From Actinomycetes bacterium (GTDB lineage Bacteria > Actinomycetota > Actinomycetes > S36-B12): DNA of 32,119 nucleotides. The notes under the pieces are model-generated. The model worked only from the letters and a program-made list of their open reading frames with translations, ran no database searches and was not told the DNA's origin. Position numbers and translations under genes: made by a program. Shown one piece after another: positions 1 through 9,681 of the stretch. How positions within the stretch are numbered: the first letter of the stretch is position 1; each line of letters begins with the position of its first letter. The DNA lies in NCBI GenBank assembly GCA_014190275.1, contig BJGE01000022.1:1-32119 (forward strand), in the 5' to 3' direction.

Positions 1-182
1 CGATGAAGATGAACTTGCCAGGCGGCGGGCCGCTTTTGTACCCCTGCCACCCCGTTACACCAGGGGAGTGCTGGCGAAGTACACCAAGTTGGTGGGCTCG
101 GCATCCCGCGGCGCCGTCTGCGACTAATTGCGCGGTGCGAGCGCTGTTTTCGGCCAAGGGGCGTGGGTCAGGAGGGGCCGAC
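1..182. other. Intergenic start of window, no supported gene
   Basis: No convincing coding region is seen on either strand. A plus-strand frame is open from position 3 to 257 but has no protein-like composition; its last 13 codons are the ilv leader peptide listed separately. A weak inverted repeat (CCCCTG at 41-46, CAGGGG at 61-66) has no T-run after it. The stretch probably holds upstream regulatory DNA or the far end of an intergenic region. Confidence 0.5.
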
Positions 183-211
183 GTGACAGATTGCCCTGGA
201 ACCGGTAACGT
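183..211 (+). promoter_or_regulatory. Promoter of the ilvBNC operon
   Basis: GTGACA at 183-188 (five of six matches to TTGACA), a 17-nt spacer, then TAACGT at 206-211. The predicted transcription start is at 218-219, on or beside the A of the leader-peptide ATG, so the transcript would be leaderless. This is the best two-box housekeeping promoter in the window. Confidence 0.7.
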
Positions 212-218
212 TCCTCCT

Positions 219-257
219 ATGGCAAGGAATCTGGTAGTTATTAGGCGCGCGGGCTAG
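219..257 (+). CDS. ilv operon leader peptide (attenuator)
   Basis: A 12-residue ORF reading [12 protein letters not shown], with a block of Leu, Val, Val and Ile codons at 231-242 just before an RNA hairpin. No Shine-Dalgarno precedes the ATG; the -10 box ends 7 nt upstream, so translation probably starts on a leaderless RNA. The stop codon falls in the loop of the first hairpin. The layout matches ribosome-mediated attenuation as known for ilvB operons of Corynebacterium and other actinobacteria: scarcity of charged Leu, Val or Ile tRNA would stall the ribosome and prevent termination. Function is inferred from layout. Confidence 0.85.
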   Translation: MARNLVVIRRAG

Positions 258-309
258 ACGCATATCCCGCGCGCTGCCCTCCGTTACCCACCAGGGTCGG
301 GGGGTTTTT
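245..309 (+). terminator. ilv attenuator: pause hairpin and intrinsic terminator
   Basis: The first hairpin pairs 245-253 with 266-274 (9 bp, all G-C). The second pairs 277-283 with 298-304 (one G-U), continues with ACCC at 286-289 against GGGT at 294-297, and is followed by five Ts at 305-309, a typical intrinsic terminator. The first hairpin starts two bases after the last regulatory codon (ATT, 240-242), so a ribosome stalled there would block it. I could not pick out a unique antiterminator pairing by eye. Confidence 0.8.
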
Positions 310-375
310 CATTGGAGCGGCACAATTGGGCACGGGCAAGAGATTTCACGTCTAGATGAACAGGTGAGAGGGATC

Positions 376-2130
376 ATGGGTGAGCAACCAGCAGGTGCGC
401 AGATTACCGGTGCAGAAAGCCTAGTTTTGGCCCTCGAGGCGGCCGGCGTAACCGACGTCTTCGGGCTACCGGGTGGGGCAATCTTGCCCCTTTATGACCC
501 CCTGATGGACTCCAAGATTCGCCATATCCTCGTGCGGCACGAGCAAGGTGCCGGCCATGCGGCGGAAGGCTTCGCCGCGGCATCAGGCCGGGTCGGGGTC
601 TGCATGGCAACAAGTGGCCCGGGGGCCACGAACCTAGTAACCCCGATAGCCGATGCGGCAATGGATTCGGTCCCGATGGTGGCGATCACCGGTCAAGTGC
701 CCAGCGCTGCGATCGGCACCGATGCGTTCCAAGAGGCTGATATCCGCGGCATCACCATGCCGATCACCAAGCACAACTACCTGATCACCAATGCAGATGA
801 CATCCCAAGGGCGGTGGCCGAGGCCTTTCATATCGCCTCCACCGGCCGCCCGGGCCCGGTCCTGGTGGACGTATCGAAGGATGCGCTGCAGGCTCTGACC
901 ACCTTCAAGTGGCCCACCTTTATTGACCTGCCGGGCTACCACCCGGTGACGAAACCCCACGCCAAGCAGGTGCGGGATGCAGCGGCGATGATCATCGCCG
1001 CTAAAGCACCGGTACTTTATGTTGGCGGTGGTGTTATTCGCGCGGGTGCATCGGCCCCGCTGCGCAGGTTGGCGGACCTAACCGGTATCCCGGTGGTAAC
1101 AACGTTGATGGCGCGGGGAGCTTTCCCGGATTCACATCCGCAGCATCTTGGTATGCCCGGTATGCACGGCAGTGTTGCGGCCGTTGGTGCATTGCAGAAA
1201 TCGGATCTGCTGATCACGTTGGGGGCCCGCTTTGACGATCGGGTTACCGGCAAGCTTTCCACGTTTGCGCCTAACGCTTCGGTTATCCACGCCGATATCG
1301 ATCCCGCTGAAATCGGTAAGAACCGTTACGTGGATATCCCGATCGTTGGCGATTTGGCTGAAGTCATCCCGGAGTTGATAATCGCGCTCGAAGCAGAGTA
1401 CGCAGCTGGGGATCGGGGTGATTATGCCGCTTGGTGGGTGCTACTTAATCGCATGCGCGAGACCTACCCTATGGGCTACGAACCACCCGATGACGGCACG
1501 TTATCGCCGCAGTACGTGATCGAGCGCCTCGGAATTATTTCCGGACCCGAGTCCATCTTCGCGGCCGGCGTTGGTCAACATCAAATGTGGGCGGCCCAAT
1601 TCATCGGGTACGAGTACCCGAACACTTGGCTCAACTCCGGTGGCCTTGGCACCATGGGCTATGCGGTGCCGGCGGCGATGGGCGCAAAGGTCGGCTGCCC
1701 CGATAAGACCGTATGGGCTGTTGACGGTGATGGCTGCTTCCAGATGACCAACCAGGAGTTGGTAACCTGCGCGGTCAATGACATCCCGATCAAGGTTGCA
1801 TTGATCAACAACAGCAGCCTCGGCATGGTCCGCCAATGGCAAACCCTGTTTTATAACAGTCGTTACTCCAATACCGACCTGCACTCACATCGCATTCCGG
1901 ATTTCGTGAAGTTGGCTGATGCATACGGTTGTCACGGCCTGCGCTGTGAATCACCGGAAGATGTTGATACCACCATCGAGAAGGCAATGGGGATGAATGA
2001 CGCCCCCGTCGTCATCGATTTCGTCGTGCACCGCGATGCGATGGTTTGGCCGATGGTCGCAGCCGGAGCTAGCAATGACGAAATCTTGTTTGCGCGAACC
2101 ATGGCACCGGATTGGGGGTCGGACGACTAA
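376..2130 (+). CDS. ilvB: Acetolactate synthase large (catalytic) subunit
   Basis: ThDP-dependent enzyme joining two pyruvates to acetolactate (valine, leucine) or pyruvate and 2-oxobutyrate to acetohydroxybutyrate (isoleucine). The protein is 584 aa, normal for the family. The N-terminal ThDP domain shows [14 protein letters not shown] and the catalytic Glu in [13 protein letters not shown] (about residue 56). The C-terminal ThDP/Mg motif begins [11 protein letters not shown] (about 450) and ends in the usual [15 protein letters not shown] 376 is chosen over in-frame GTG 364 because GAGAGGG lies just upstream of it. The stop codon overlaps the start of ilvN by one base. Expression is probably set by the upstream attenuator. 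Confidence 0.97.
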   Translation: MGEQPAGAQITGAESLVLALEAAGVTDVFGLPGGAILPLYDPLMDSKIRHILVRHEQGAGHAAEGFAAASGRVGVCMATSGPGATNLVTPIADAAMDSVPMVAITGQVPSAAIGTDAFQEADIRGITMPITKHNYLITNADDIPRAVAEAFHIASTGRPGPVLVDVSKDALQALTTFKWPTFIDLPGYHPVTKPHAKQVRDAAAMIIAAKAPVLYVGGGVIRAGASAPLRRLADLTGIPVVTTLMARGAFPDSHPQHLGMPGMHGSVAAVGALQKSDLLITLGARFDDRVTGKLSTFAPNASVIHADIDPAEIGKNRYVDIPIVGDLAEVIPELIIALEAEYAAGDRGDYAAWWVLLNRMRETYPMGYEPPDDGTLSPQYVIERLGIISGPESIFAAGVGQHQMWAAQFIGYEYPNTWLNSGGLGTMGYAVPAAMGAKVGCPDKTVWAVDGDGCFQMTNQELVTCAVNDIPIKVALINNSSLGMVRQWQTLFYNSRYSNTDLHSHRIPDFVKLADAYGCHGLRCESPEDVDTTIEKAMGMNDAPVVIDFVVHRDAMVWPMVAAGASNDEILFARTMAPDWGSDD

Positions 2131-2654
2131 TGCCACGACACACATTGTCAGTACTCGTAGAGGACACCCCGGGTGTGTTAGCTCGGGTTGCCAGTTTGTT
2201 CTCCCGGCGTGGGTTCAACATTGAATCCTTAGCGGTCGGCCCGACCGAGGTGCCGCAGGTTTCACGCATGACCGTAGTTGTCAATGTTGAAGGGTCAGCC
2301 CTTGAGCAGGTGACCAAACAGTTGAACAAGTTGATAAATGTGCTGAAGATCGTCGAACTTGATCCGGCTGGTTCGGTCCAACGTGAAATTCTACTGGTCA
2401 AGGTGAAGGCCGATCTGGAGACCAGGTCACATATTCTCGAAACCGTCCAGTTGTTCCGGGCCAAGGTCGTCGATGTGGCCCCCGATGCCGTCACCATCGA
2501 GGCCACCGGAAACAGCGATAAACTGGCGGCGCTGCTGCGCGTCCTTGAGCCATTTGGCATCAAGGAGTTGGTTAAGTCCGGCGCCGTGGCAGTGGCACGC
2601 GGGGCTAAGTCGATCTCGGACCGACCGGTGCGCGCGGCCGACCGCTCCGCCTAG
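2130..2654 (+). CDS. ilvN: Acetolactate synthase small (regulatory) subunit
   Basis: Regulatory partner of IlvB that activates it and confers valine feedback inhibition. The 174-aa length is typical. An N-terminal ACT domain opens with HTLSVLVEDTPGVLARVASLF and GFNIESLAVG (residues about 4-40), followed by the C-terminal ALS small-subunit domain (about 80-160, with the IKELVKSG signature). The ATG shares its A with the TAA stop of ilvB (TAATG), which implies translational coupling and a balanced subunit ratio. An upstream in-frame start at 2112 inside ilvB is less likely. Confidence 0.96.
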   Translation: MPRHTLSVLVEDTPGVLARVASLFSRRGFNIESLAVGPTEVPQVSRMTVVVNVEGSALEQVTKQLNKLINVLKIVELDPAGSVQREILLVKVKADLETRSHILETVQLFRAKVVDVAPDAVTIEATGNSDKLAALLRVLEPFGIKELVKSGAVAVARGAKSISDRPVRAADRSA

Positions 2655-2709
2655 GAAAAGACCTAACCGATACCCTTTGGACCAATGCAGTGCGATACAC
2701 ACTTCATGA

Positions 2710-3768
<1,059 letters not shown>

Positions 3769-3790
3769 CGGGCCTAGACTTGGTAACCGA

Positions 3791-3796
3791 TAGCAT
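3791..3796 (+). promoter_or_regulatory. -10 box for leaderless serA
   Basis: TAGCAT followed by 6 nt and then the serA GTG. No clear -35 hexamer and no Shine-Dalgarno are seen. The spacing matches the leaderless pattern repeated elsewhere in the window. Confidence 0.5.
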
Positions 3797-3802
3797 CTGA
3801 CC

Positions 3803-5386
3803 GTGTCTAAATCCCGCGTCCTAATTGCCGAAGAACTCTCGCCCGCGACCGTCGAGGCCCTGGGCCCCGACTTCGAAATCATCAACTGTGATGGATCCGA
3901 TCGCGCGGCTTTGCTGGCCGCTATCGTCGACGTAGATGCGATTTTGGTGCGCTCGGCCACCCAGGTTGACGCCGAGGCCATCGCGGCCGCACCGAAGTTG
4001 AAGGTGGTCGCTCGCGCCGGAGTTGGTCTGGACAATGTTGATGTCAAGGCTGCCACCTTGGCCGGGGTGATGGTGGTAAATGCACCAACTTCTAATATCG
4101 TCAGTGCGGCTGAACTCGCGGTGGCGCTCCTACTAGCGAGCGCCCGCAATGTTGCCCCGGCCAGTGCGGCTCTGAGCAAGGGCGAGTGGAAACGCTCTAA
4201 GTTCACCGGAGTTGAAGTTGCTGACAAAGTCGTCGGAATTGTCGGGCTTGGCCGAATCGGGGTACTGGTTGCCCAGCGGCTGAGTTCATTCGGGGTAAAA
4301 CTCATTGCCTACGACCCTTATGTGCAACCGGCCCGGGCGGCACAACTTGGGGTGCGCATGGTGACCTTGGACGATTTACTCGCCGAAAGCGACTTCATCA
4401 CCGTGCACCTGCCTAAGACCGCTGAAACGGTAGGCCTGATCGGTGACGCTGAGCTGCATAAGGTCAAGCCAACCGTGCACATCATCAACGCGGCGCGCGG
4501 TGGCATCGTCGATGAAAATGCCCTCTACGAGGCCCTAATTGATGGCCGAGTGGCCGGTGCCGGCCTTGATGTTTATGCCAAGGAGCCCTGCACCGACTCA
4601 CCGCTATTTACCCTTGATCAGGTGGTGGCCACCCCGCACCTGGGGGCATCCACCGATGAAGCCCAGGAGAAGGCCGGTATCTCAGTGGCGCGCTCGGTAC
4701 GGCTGGCTCTTGCCGGTGAGCTGGTGCCGGATGCGGTCAACGTTCAAGGTGGCCAGATGGCCGAGCAGATCAAGCCACTGCTGCCATTGGCCGAGAAACT
4801 GGGCGCGATCGCCTGCGGATTATCGACGGCAGCCGTGGCTCGGGTCACCGTCGAAGTGCGCGGTGAAGCCGCTGACCACGATGTGCGCGTGCTGGAGCTA
4901 TCAGCCCTCAAAGGGGTGTTCCAGATGCTTATCCATGATCCGGTTTCCTATGTCAACGCACCATTGCTTGCCGAGCAGCGTGGCGTCGAGGTGGTTCTCA
5001 CTTCGGACCGGACCAGCGACGACCACAAATCCTTGGTACGGGTAACCATCACCTTGACCGGTGGCGAGAGCGTGAGCGTGGCGGGCACCGTGGCGGGCCC
5101 GCGGCATACCCCAAAGGTGGTTGAGGTTGACGGCTTTGATGTTGATGTCCCGGTAAGCGACCACATGGCCTTCCTGCGATATCACGATAAGCCTGGGGTG
5201 GTCGGGGTGGTGGGCAAGGTTCTTGGTGACGCGGATGTAAATATCGGAGGCATGCAGGTCAGCCGTGACGACAGCAGTCACGCACTAATCGTCTTGACGG
5301 TTGACTCCCCGATCCCCGCTACCGCTCTAGACGAAATCGTCAGCAAAATTGGTGCGCACAGCGGTAAATCAGTCGACCTGGACTAA
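3803..5386 (+). CDS. serA: D-3-phosphoglycerate dehydrogenase (type I, with ACT domain)
   Basis: First step of serine synthesis: NAD-dependent oxidation of 3-phosphoglycerate to 3-phosphohydroxypyruvate. At 527 aa it is the long actinobacterial form. Substrate domain about 1-95 and 285-310; NAD domain about 96-285 with GIVGLGRIGVLVAQR and NAARGGIVDE; catalytic His in TPHLGAST; an intervening ASB domain (about 315-445); and a C-terminal ACT domain (about 455-527, LRYHDKPGVVGVVGKVLG) expected to bind serine for feedback inhibition. GTG 3803 lies 6 nt after a -10 box. Its place between ilvC and leuB matches mycobacterial order as I recall it. The stop lies 6 nt from the convergent leuA stop. Confidence 0.96.
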   Translation: MSKSRVLIAEELSPATVEALGPDFEIINCDGSDRAALLAAIVDVDAILVRSATQVDAEAIAAAPKLKVVARAGVGLDNVDVKAATLAGVMVVNAPTSNIVSAAELAVALLLASARNVAPASAALSKGEWKRSKFTGVEVADKVVGIVGLGRIGVLVAQRLSSFGVKLIAYDPYVQPARAAQLGVRMVTLDDLLAESDFITVHLPKTAETVGLIGDAELHKVKPTVHIINAARGGIVDENALYEALIDGRVAGAGLDVYAKEPCTDSPLFTLDQVVATPHLGASTDEAQEKAGISVARSVRLALAGELVPDAVNVQGGQMAEQIKPLLPLAEKLGAIACGLSTAAVARVTVEVRGEAADHDVRVLELSALKGVFQMLIHDPVSYVNAPLLAEQRGVEVVLTSDRTSDDHKSLVRVTITLTGGESVSVAGTVAGPRHTPKVVEVDGFDVDVPVSDHMAFLRYHDKPGVVGVVGKVLGDADVNIGGMQVSRDDSSHALIVLTVDSPIPATALDEIVSKIGAHSGKSVDLD

Positions 5387-5392
5387 CTCGGT

Positions 5393-7168
<1,776 letters not shown>

Positions 7169-7201
7169 TCAGTTTGGGGGAGGACCGGCAAACGACGAAA
7201 C

Positions 7202-7238
7202 CCGCGACGAGGAGGCCGGTTAAGAGGCCTCGCCGCGG
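7202..7238 (-). promoter_or_regulatory. leuA leader hairpins (candidate attenuator)
   Basis: On the minus strand an 11-bp stem (7228-7238 with 7202-7212, one G-U pair) can form, followed by a mediocre T-rich stretch (GTTTCGTCGTTT). A smaller stem pairs 7226-7231 with 7212-7217. The two share bases, so they compete. The leader stop codon is in the loop. This is a plausible attenuator, but the U-tract is weak and Rho or translational control cannot be excluded. Confidence 0.55.
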
Positions 7239-7267
7239 CGGCGAAGGAGCAGGTTCACGATCAACAC
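7220..7267 (-). CDS. leuA leader peptide (attenuator)
   Basis: A 15-codon ORF starting with GTG and reading [15 protein letters not shown]. It contains Leu-Ile-Val, then three consecutive Leu codons followed by three Arg codons. There is no Shine-Dalgarno; a TACGCT -10 box ends 6 nt before the GTG, so the RNA is probably leaderless. The position directly upstream of leuA, the codon content and the downstream competing hairpins all fit ribosome-mediated leucine attenuation, which has been predicted for leuA in other actinobacteria. The peptide itself probably has no further function. Confidence 0.78.
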   Translation of the reverse strand: MLIVNLLLRRRGEAS

Positions 7268-7273
7268 CCGCGC

Positions 7274-7279
7274 AGCGTA
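7274..7279 (-). promoter_or_regulatory. -10 box for the leuA leader
   Basis: TACGCT on the minus strand, 6 nt before the leader GTG. No good -35 is seen. It lies 16 nt from the leuB -10 box on the opposite strand, so the two divergent promoters overlap. Confidence 0.55.
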
Positions 7280-7295
7280 CCAGAGTGGCGCTAGG

Positions 7296-7301
7296 TAGGG
7301 T
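7296..7301 (+). promoter_or_regulatory. -10 box for leuB
   Basis: TAGGGT followed by 7 nt and the leuB ATG, matching the leaderless spacing seen at the ilv leader. The GGTAGGG overlapping this box could instead act as a weak Shine-Dalgarno of a longer transcript. Confidence 0.45.
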
Positions 7302-7308
7302 TTCGACC

Positions 7309-8364
7309 ATGTCAAAGACCCTGAATCTGGCCCTGATACCCGGCGACGGAATCGGCACCGAGGTGGTGGCTGAAGCCATGAAGGTGCTGTCCGCCATTGC
7401 GCCCGCCGCTGGCGTCACGGTCACCGCGACCGAATACGACCTAGGTGCCCGTCGCTACAACGCGACCGGAGAGTTACTCCCCGAATCTGTAATAGCCGAA
7501 CTTCGCGGTTATGACGCGATTTTGCTCGGCGCCATCGGCGATCCATCGGTCAAGTCGGGCATCTTGGAGCGCGGGGTGCTGTTGCCACTGCGATTTGTGA
7601 TGGACCACCACGTAAACCTGCGGCCGGTGAAGCTGTATCCGGGTGTTACCGGGCCGATAGCGGGTAAGGGCCCGAAGGAGATTGACTTTGTAGTTTGCCG
7701 GGAAGGCACCGAAGGCCCGTATGTCGGGGCCGGTGGGGTCCTGCGGATCGGGACGCCCCATGAAGTTGCCACCGAGGTCAGCCTGAACACCGCCTACGGG
7801 GCAGAGCGCATAATTCGAGATGCCTTCGATCGTGCGATGCGCCGGCGCAAGAAAGTCACCTTGGTGCACAAGACCAATGTTTTGGTTTTTGCCGGCGATC
7901 TGTGGCAGCGCTCCTTTGACCGGGTGAAAGTGGAATACCCGGAAGTCACCACCGATTACCTGCACGTCGACGCGGCCGCCATGTTCTTCCTGACGCATCC
8001 GGAGCGCTTCGACGTTGTTGTCACCGACAATCTATTCGGTGACATCCTCACCGACATCGGTGCCGCAATCGTCGGCGGTATCGGGCTAGCGGCCAGTGGC
8101 AATATCGACCCGAGCCGCACCAACCCGAGTATGTTCGAACCGGTTCACGGCTCAGCCCCAGATATCGCCGGCCAAGGCAAGGCCGACCCGACCGCCACGG
8201 TGATGTCACTTGCCATGCTGCTGGATCATGTTGGCTTCGTGGAGGCATCAGGTTGGGTGGAATCCGCCGTCGAAAATGACCTAGCCACCCGTGGCACGAG
8301 TACTCGCTCAACCAGCCAGATCGGCGATGCACTCGCCGCGGGCGCCTTGGCCGCTGCTGGCTAA
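7309..8364 (+). CDS. leuB: 3-isopropylmalate dehydrogenase
   Basis: NAD-dependent oxidative decarboxylation of 3-isopropylmalate in leucine synthesis; with a citramalate pathway it also acts on 3-methylmalate for isoleucine. ATG 7309 gives 351 aa, the family size; an open frame upstream to 7174 overlaps the leuA leader on the other strand and is not credible. Visible motifs are [15 protein letters not shown] (N-terminal, nucleotide and substrate), the metal-binding [23 protein letters not shown] region and the NAD loop [19 protein letters not shown]. It is divergent from leuA and upstream of ilvE. Confidence 0.96.
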   Translation: MSKTLNLALIPGDGIGTEVVAEAMKVLSAIAPAAGVTVTATEYDLGARRYNATGELLPESVIAELRGYDAILLGAIGDPSVKSGILERGVLLPLRFVMDHHVNLRPVKLYPGVTGPIAGKGPKEIDFVVCREGTEGPYVGAGGVLRIGTPHEVATEVSLNTAYGAERIIRDAFDRAMRRRKKVTLVHKTNVLVFAGDLWQRSFDRVKVEYPEVTTDYLHVDAAAMFFLTHPERFDVVVTDNLFGDILTDIGAAIVGGIGLAASGNIDPSRTNPSMFEPVHGSAPDIAGQGKADPTATVMSLAMLLDHVGFVEASGWVESAVENDLATRGTSTRSTSQIGDALAAGALAAAG

Positions 8365-8376
8365 ATGGTGCCGCGG

Positions 8377-8382
8377 TAGCGT
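8377..8382 (+). promoter_or_regulatory. -10 box upstream of ilvE
   Basis: TAGCGT followed by 7 nt and an ATG that opens a 7-codon ORF ending in the ilvE start. The spacing equals that of the ilv leader. No strong -35 is visible. Confidence 0.4.
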
Positions 8383-8389
8383 TACCCCC

Positions 8390-8413
8390 ATGACGGTAGA
8401 GAGGTACCGATGA
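8390..8413 (+). CDS. Candidate leaderless mini-ORF coupled to ilvE
   Basis: ATG to TGA encoding MTVERYR. The stop overlaps the ilvE ATG in the arrangement ATGA, and the ORF contains the GAGAGG sequence that would serve as the ilvE Shine-Dalgarno. A -10 box ends 7 nt before the ATG. It has one Val codon and no hairpin follows, so it is not a classical attenuator. Translation of it could couple to ilvE initiation. It may also be a chance frame in a short 5' UTR. Confidence 0.35.
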   Translation: MTVERYR

Positions 8414-9534
8414 CAACCAGCACCGCAACCGGCACTGCGCTGTGGCCGATTGAAGTCAAGGCTTCTACCGCGGTTAAATCAGCCGCCGAGCGCTCGACCA
8501 TCATGGCCGATCCGGGATTTGGCAAGTACTTCACCGACCACATGGTGCGCGCCAAGTGGACCGCGGCCGACGGGTGGCACGGCGCCGAATTGGTGCCATA
8601 TGGTCCACTGCTGCTGGATCCGGCCACCAACTTCATGCACTACGGCCAGGCGATCTTCGAAGGCCTGAAGGCCTATCGCCACCCTGATGGCCAGATCAAG
8701 ACTTTTCGCCCGATCAAGAATTCCGAACGCTTCGCGCGTTCGGCCCGCCGGCTCGCGATGGCCGAGGTACCAGATGAGCTATTCCTGGGTTCGATTGAGG
8801 CCCTAGTGCGCCAAGATCAAGCCTGGGTGCCCAGTGACCAAGAGAAGTCGCTTTATCTGCGCCCCTTCATGATTTCTACGGAGATCGGCCTTGGCGTCCG
8901 CCCGGGCAATGCTTATGAGTATCTCCTGATCGCCTCGCCGGCCGGTGCGTACTTTCCGCAGGGGGTCAAGCCCGTCACGGTGTGGCTGTCGGATGAGTAT
9001 GTGCGTGCGGCCCCCGGTGGTACGGGCGAGGCCAAGTGCGCCGGTAACTACGCAGCGTCTTTGATCGCACAGGCCGAAGCGGCCCAGCATGGTTGCGATC
9101 AAGTGGTTTGGCTGGATGCCGCCGAGCGGTGCTGGATCGAAGAGATGGGTGGCATGAACCTCTACTTCGTCCATGGCGCAGGTGATTCGGCCCGCATCCT
9201 CACCCCGCAACTCACCGGGGCACTGCTGCCCGGCATCACCCGGGAGTCTTTGCTAACGGTGGCGGAGGATCTGGGCATTCGCGCGGAAGAGGGTAAAATA
9301 AGCGTTGCGGATTGGCGGGAGGGTTGCGCCAGCGGCGCCATCACCGAGGTCTTCGCGTGCGGTACCGCCGCGGTCATCACCCCGGTTGGGCAAGTTAAGT
9401 CCCGCGAAAGCGGGGCCTGGGAGGTAGCCGGGGGGCGCACCGGTGCCGTCACCATGACCTTGCGGCAGGCCCTGCTCGATATCCAAACCGGTATGGCCCC
9501 AGACCGCCATAACTGGATGCACACCATCTGCTAG
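8410..9534 (+). CDS. ilvE: Branched-chain amino-acid aminotransferase
   Basis: PLP enzyme of fold type IV transferring the amino group from glutamate to the 2-oxo acids of Leu, Ile and Val. The 374-aa size fits the actinobacterial/eukaryotic-like (BCAT type II) group. Seen are HYGQAIFEGLKAYR in the small domain (about 77-90), the PLP Lys in GEAKCAGNYAAS (K209) and EEMGGMNLYFVHG after it, with TEVFACGTAAVITPVG near the C-terminus. GAGAGG precedes the ATG by about 5 nt. It is downstream of leuB after 45 nt with its own possible promoter. Confidence 0.96.
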   Translation: MTTSTATGTALWPIEVKASTAVKSAAERSTIMADPGFGKYFTDHMVRAKWTAADGWHGAELVPYGPLLLDPATNFMHYGQAIFEGLKAYRHPDGQIKTFRPIKNSERFARSARRLAMAEVPDELFLGSIEALVRQDQAWVPSDQEKSLYLRPFMISTEIGLGVRPGNAYEYLLIASPAGAYFPQGVKPVTVWLSDEYVRAAPGGTGEAKCAGNYAASLIAQAEAAQHGCDQVVWLDAAERCWIEEMGGMNLYFVHGAGDSARILTPQLTGALLPGITRESLLTVAEDLGIRAEEGKISVADWREGCASGAITEVFACGTAAVITPVGQVKSRESGAWEVAGGRTGAVTMTLRQALLDIQTGMAPDRHNWMHTIC

Positions 9535-9555
9535 CGGTCCCAGCCCCCCATGTGC

Positions 9556-9561
9556 CACACT
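9556..9561 (+). promoter_or_regulatory. -10-like box for the cimA leader
   Basis: CACACT, a weak match to TATAAT, followed by 6 nt and a GTG that directly precedes the leader ATG. The spacing equals that of the leuA leader. No clear -35 is visible, so this is the least certain of the three leader promoters. Confidence 0.4.
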
Positions 9562-9567
9562 GGGGCC

Positions 9568-9600
9568 GTGATGAACCCGGTTAGCAGCATTATTTTGTAG
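9568..9600 (+). CDS. cimA leader peptide (attenuator)
   Basis: GTG followed directly by ATG, reading MMNPVSSIIL (or MNPVSSIIL from the ATG at 9571). Two Ile codons and a Leu codon (9589-9597) sit immediately before the stop and the first hairpin, and one Val codon precedes them. No Shine-Dalgarno is seen. Downstream are two consecutive strong hairpins, the second with a T-run. The whole matches an isoleucine/leucine attenuator controlling citramalate synthase; stalling at Ile-Ile-Leu would block hairpin one and relieve termination. Confidence 0.8.
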   Translation: MMNPVSSIIL

Positions 9601-9651
9601 CGCGTCGACTTACGTTGACGCGCAGCCCTTCGCACCCGCGGGGGGCTTTTT
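9600..9651 (+). terminator. cimA attenuator: pause hairpin and intrinsic terminator
   Basis: Hairpin one pairs 9600-9609 with 9614-9623 (10 bp with one G-U, loop TTAC) and begins on the last base of the leader stop codon. Hairpin two pairs 9624-9633 with 9638-9647 (10 bp with two G-U, loop ACCC) and runs straight into Ts to 9651. The hairpins abut with no gap. A ribosome held at the Ile codons would cover the 5' arm of hairpin one. Confidence 0.8.
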
Positions 9652-9681
9652 CATTGCCCCACCGCCAGAAAGAGGAAGACC

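Noticed and set aside
41-66. CCCCTG/CAGGGG inverted repeat as a terminator
   Set aside because: Short stem, 14-nt loop and no T-run.
3-257. 84-residue plus-strand open frame covering the start of the window
   Set aside because: Composition is not protein-like and the frame runs across the ilv promoter; only its last 13 codons (219-257) make sense, as the leader peptide.
4539-5045. 168-residue alternate frame inside serA
   Set aside because: Shadow frame within a clear serA; Trp/Arg/Pro-rich composition typical of out-of-frame high-G+C DNA.
7174-7308. N-terminal extension of leuB
   Set aside because: It covers the leuA leader peptide and promoters on the other strand and is absent from the family; ATG 7309 gives the normal length and [16 protein letters not shown] start.
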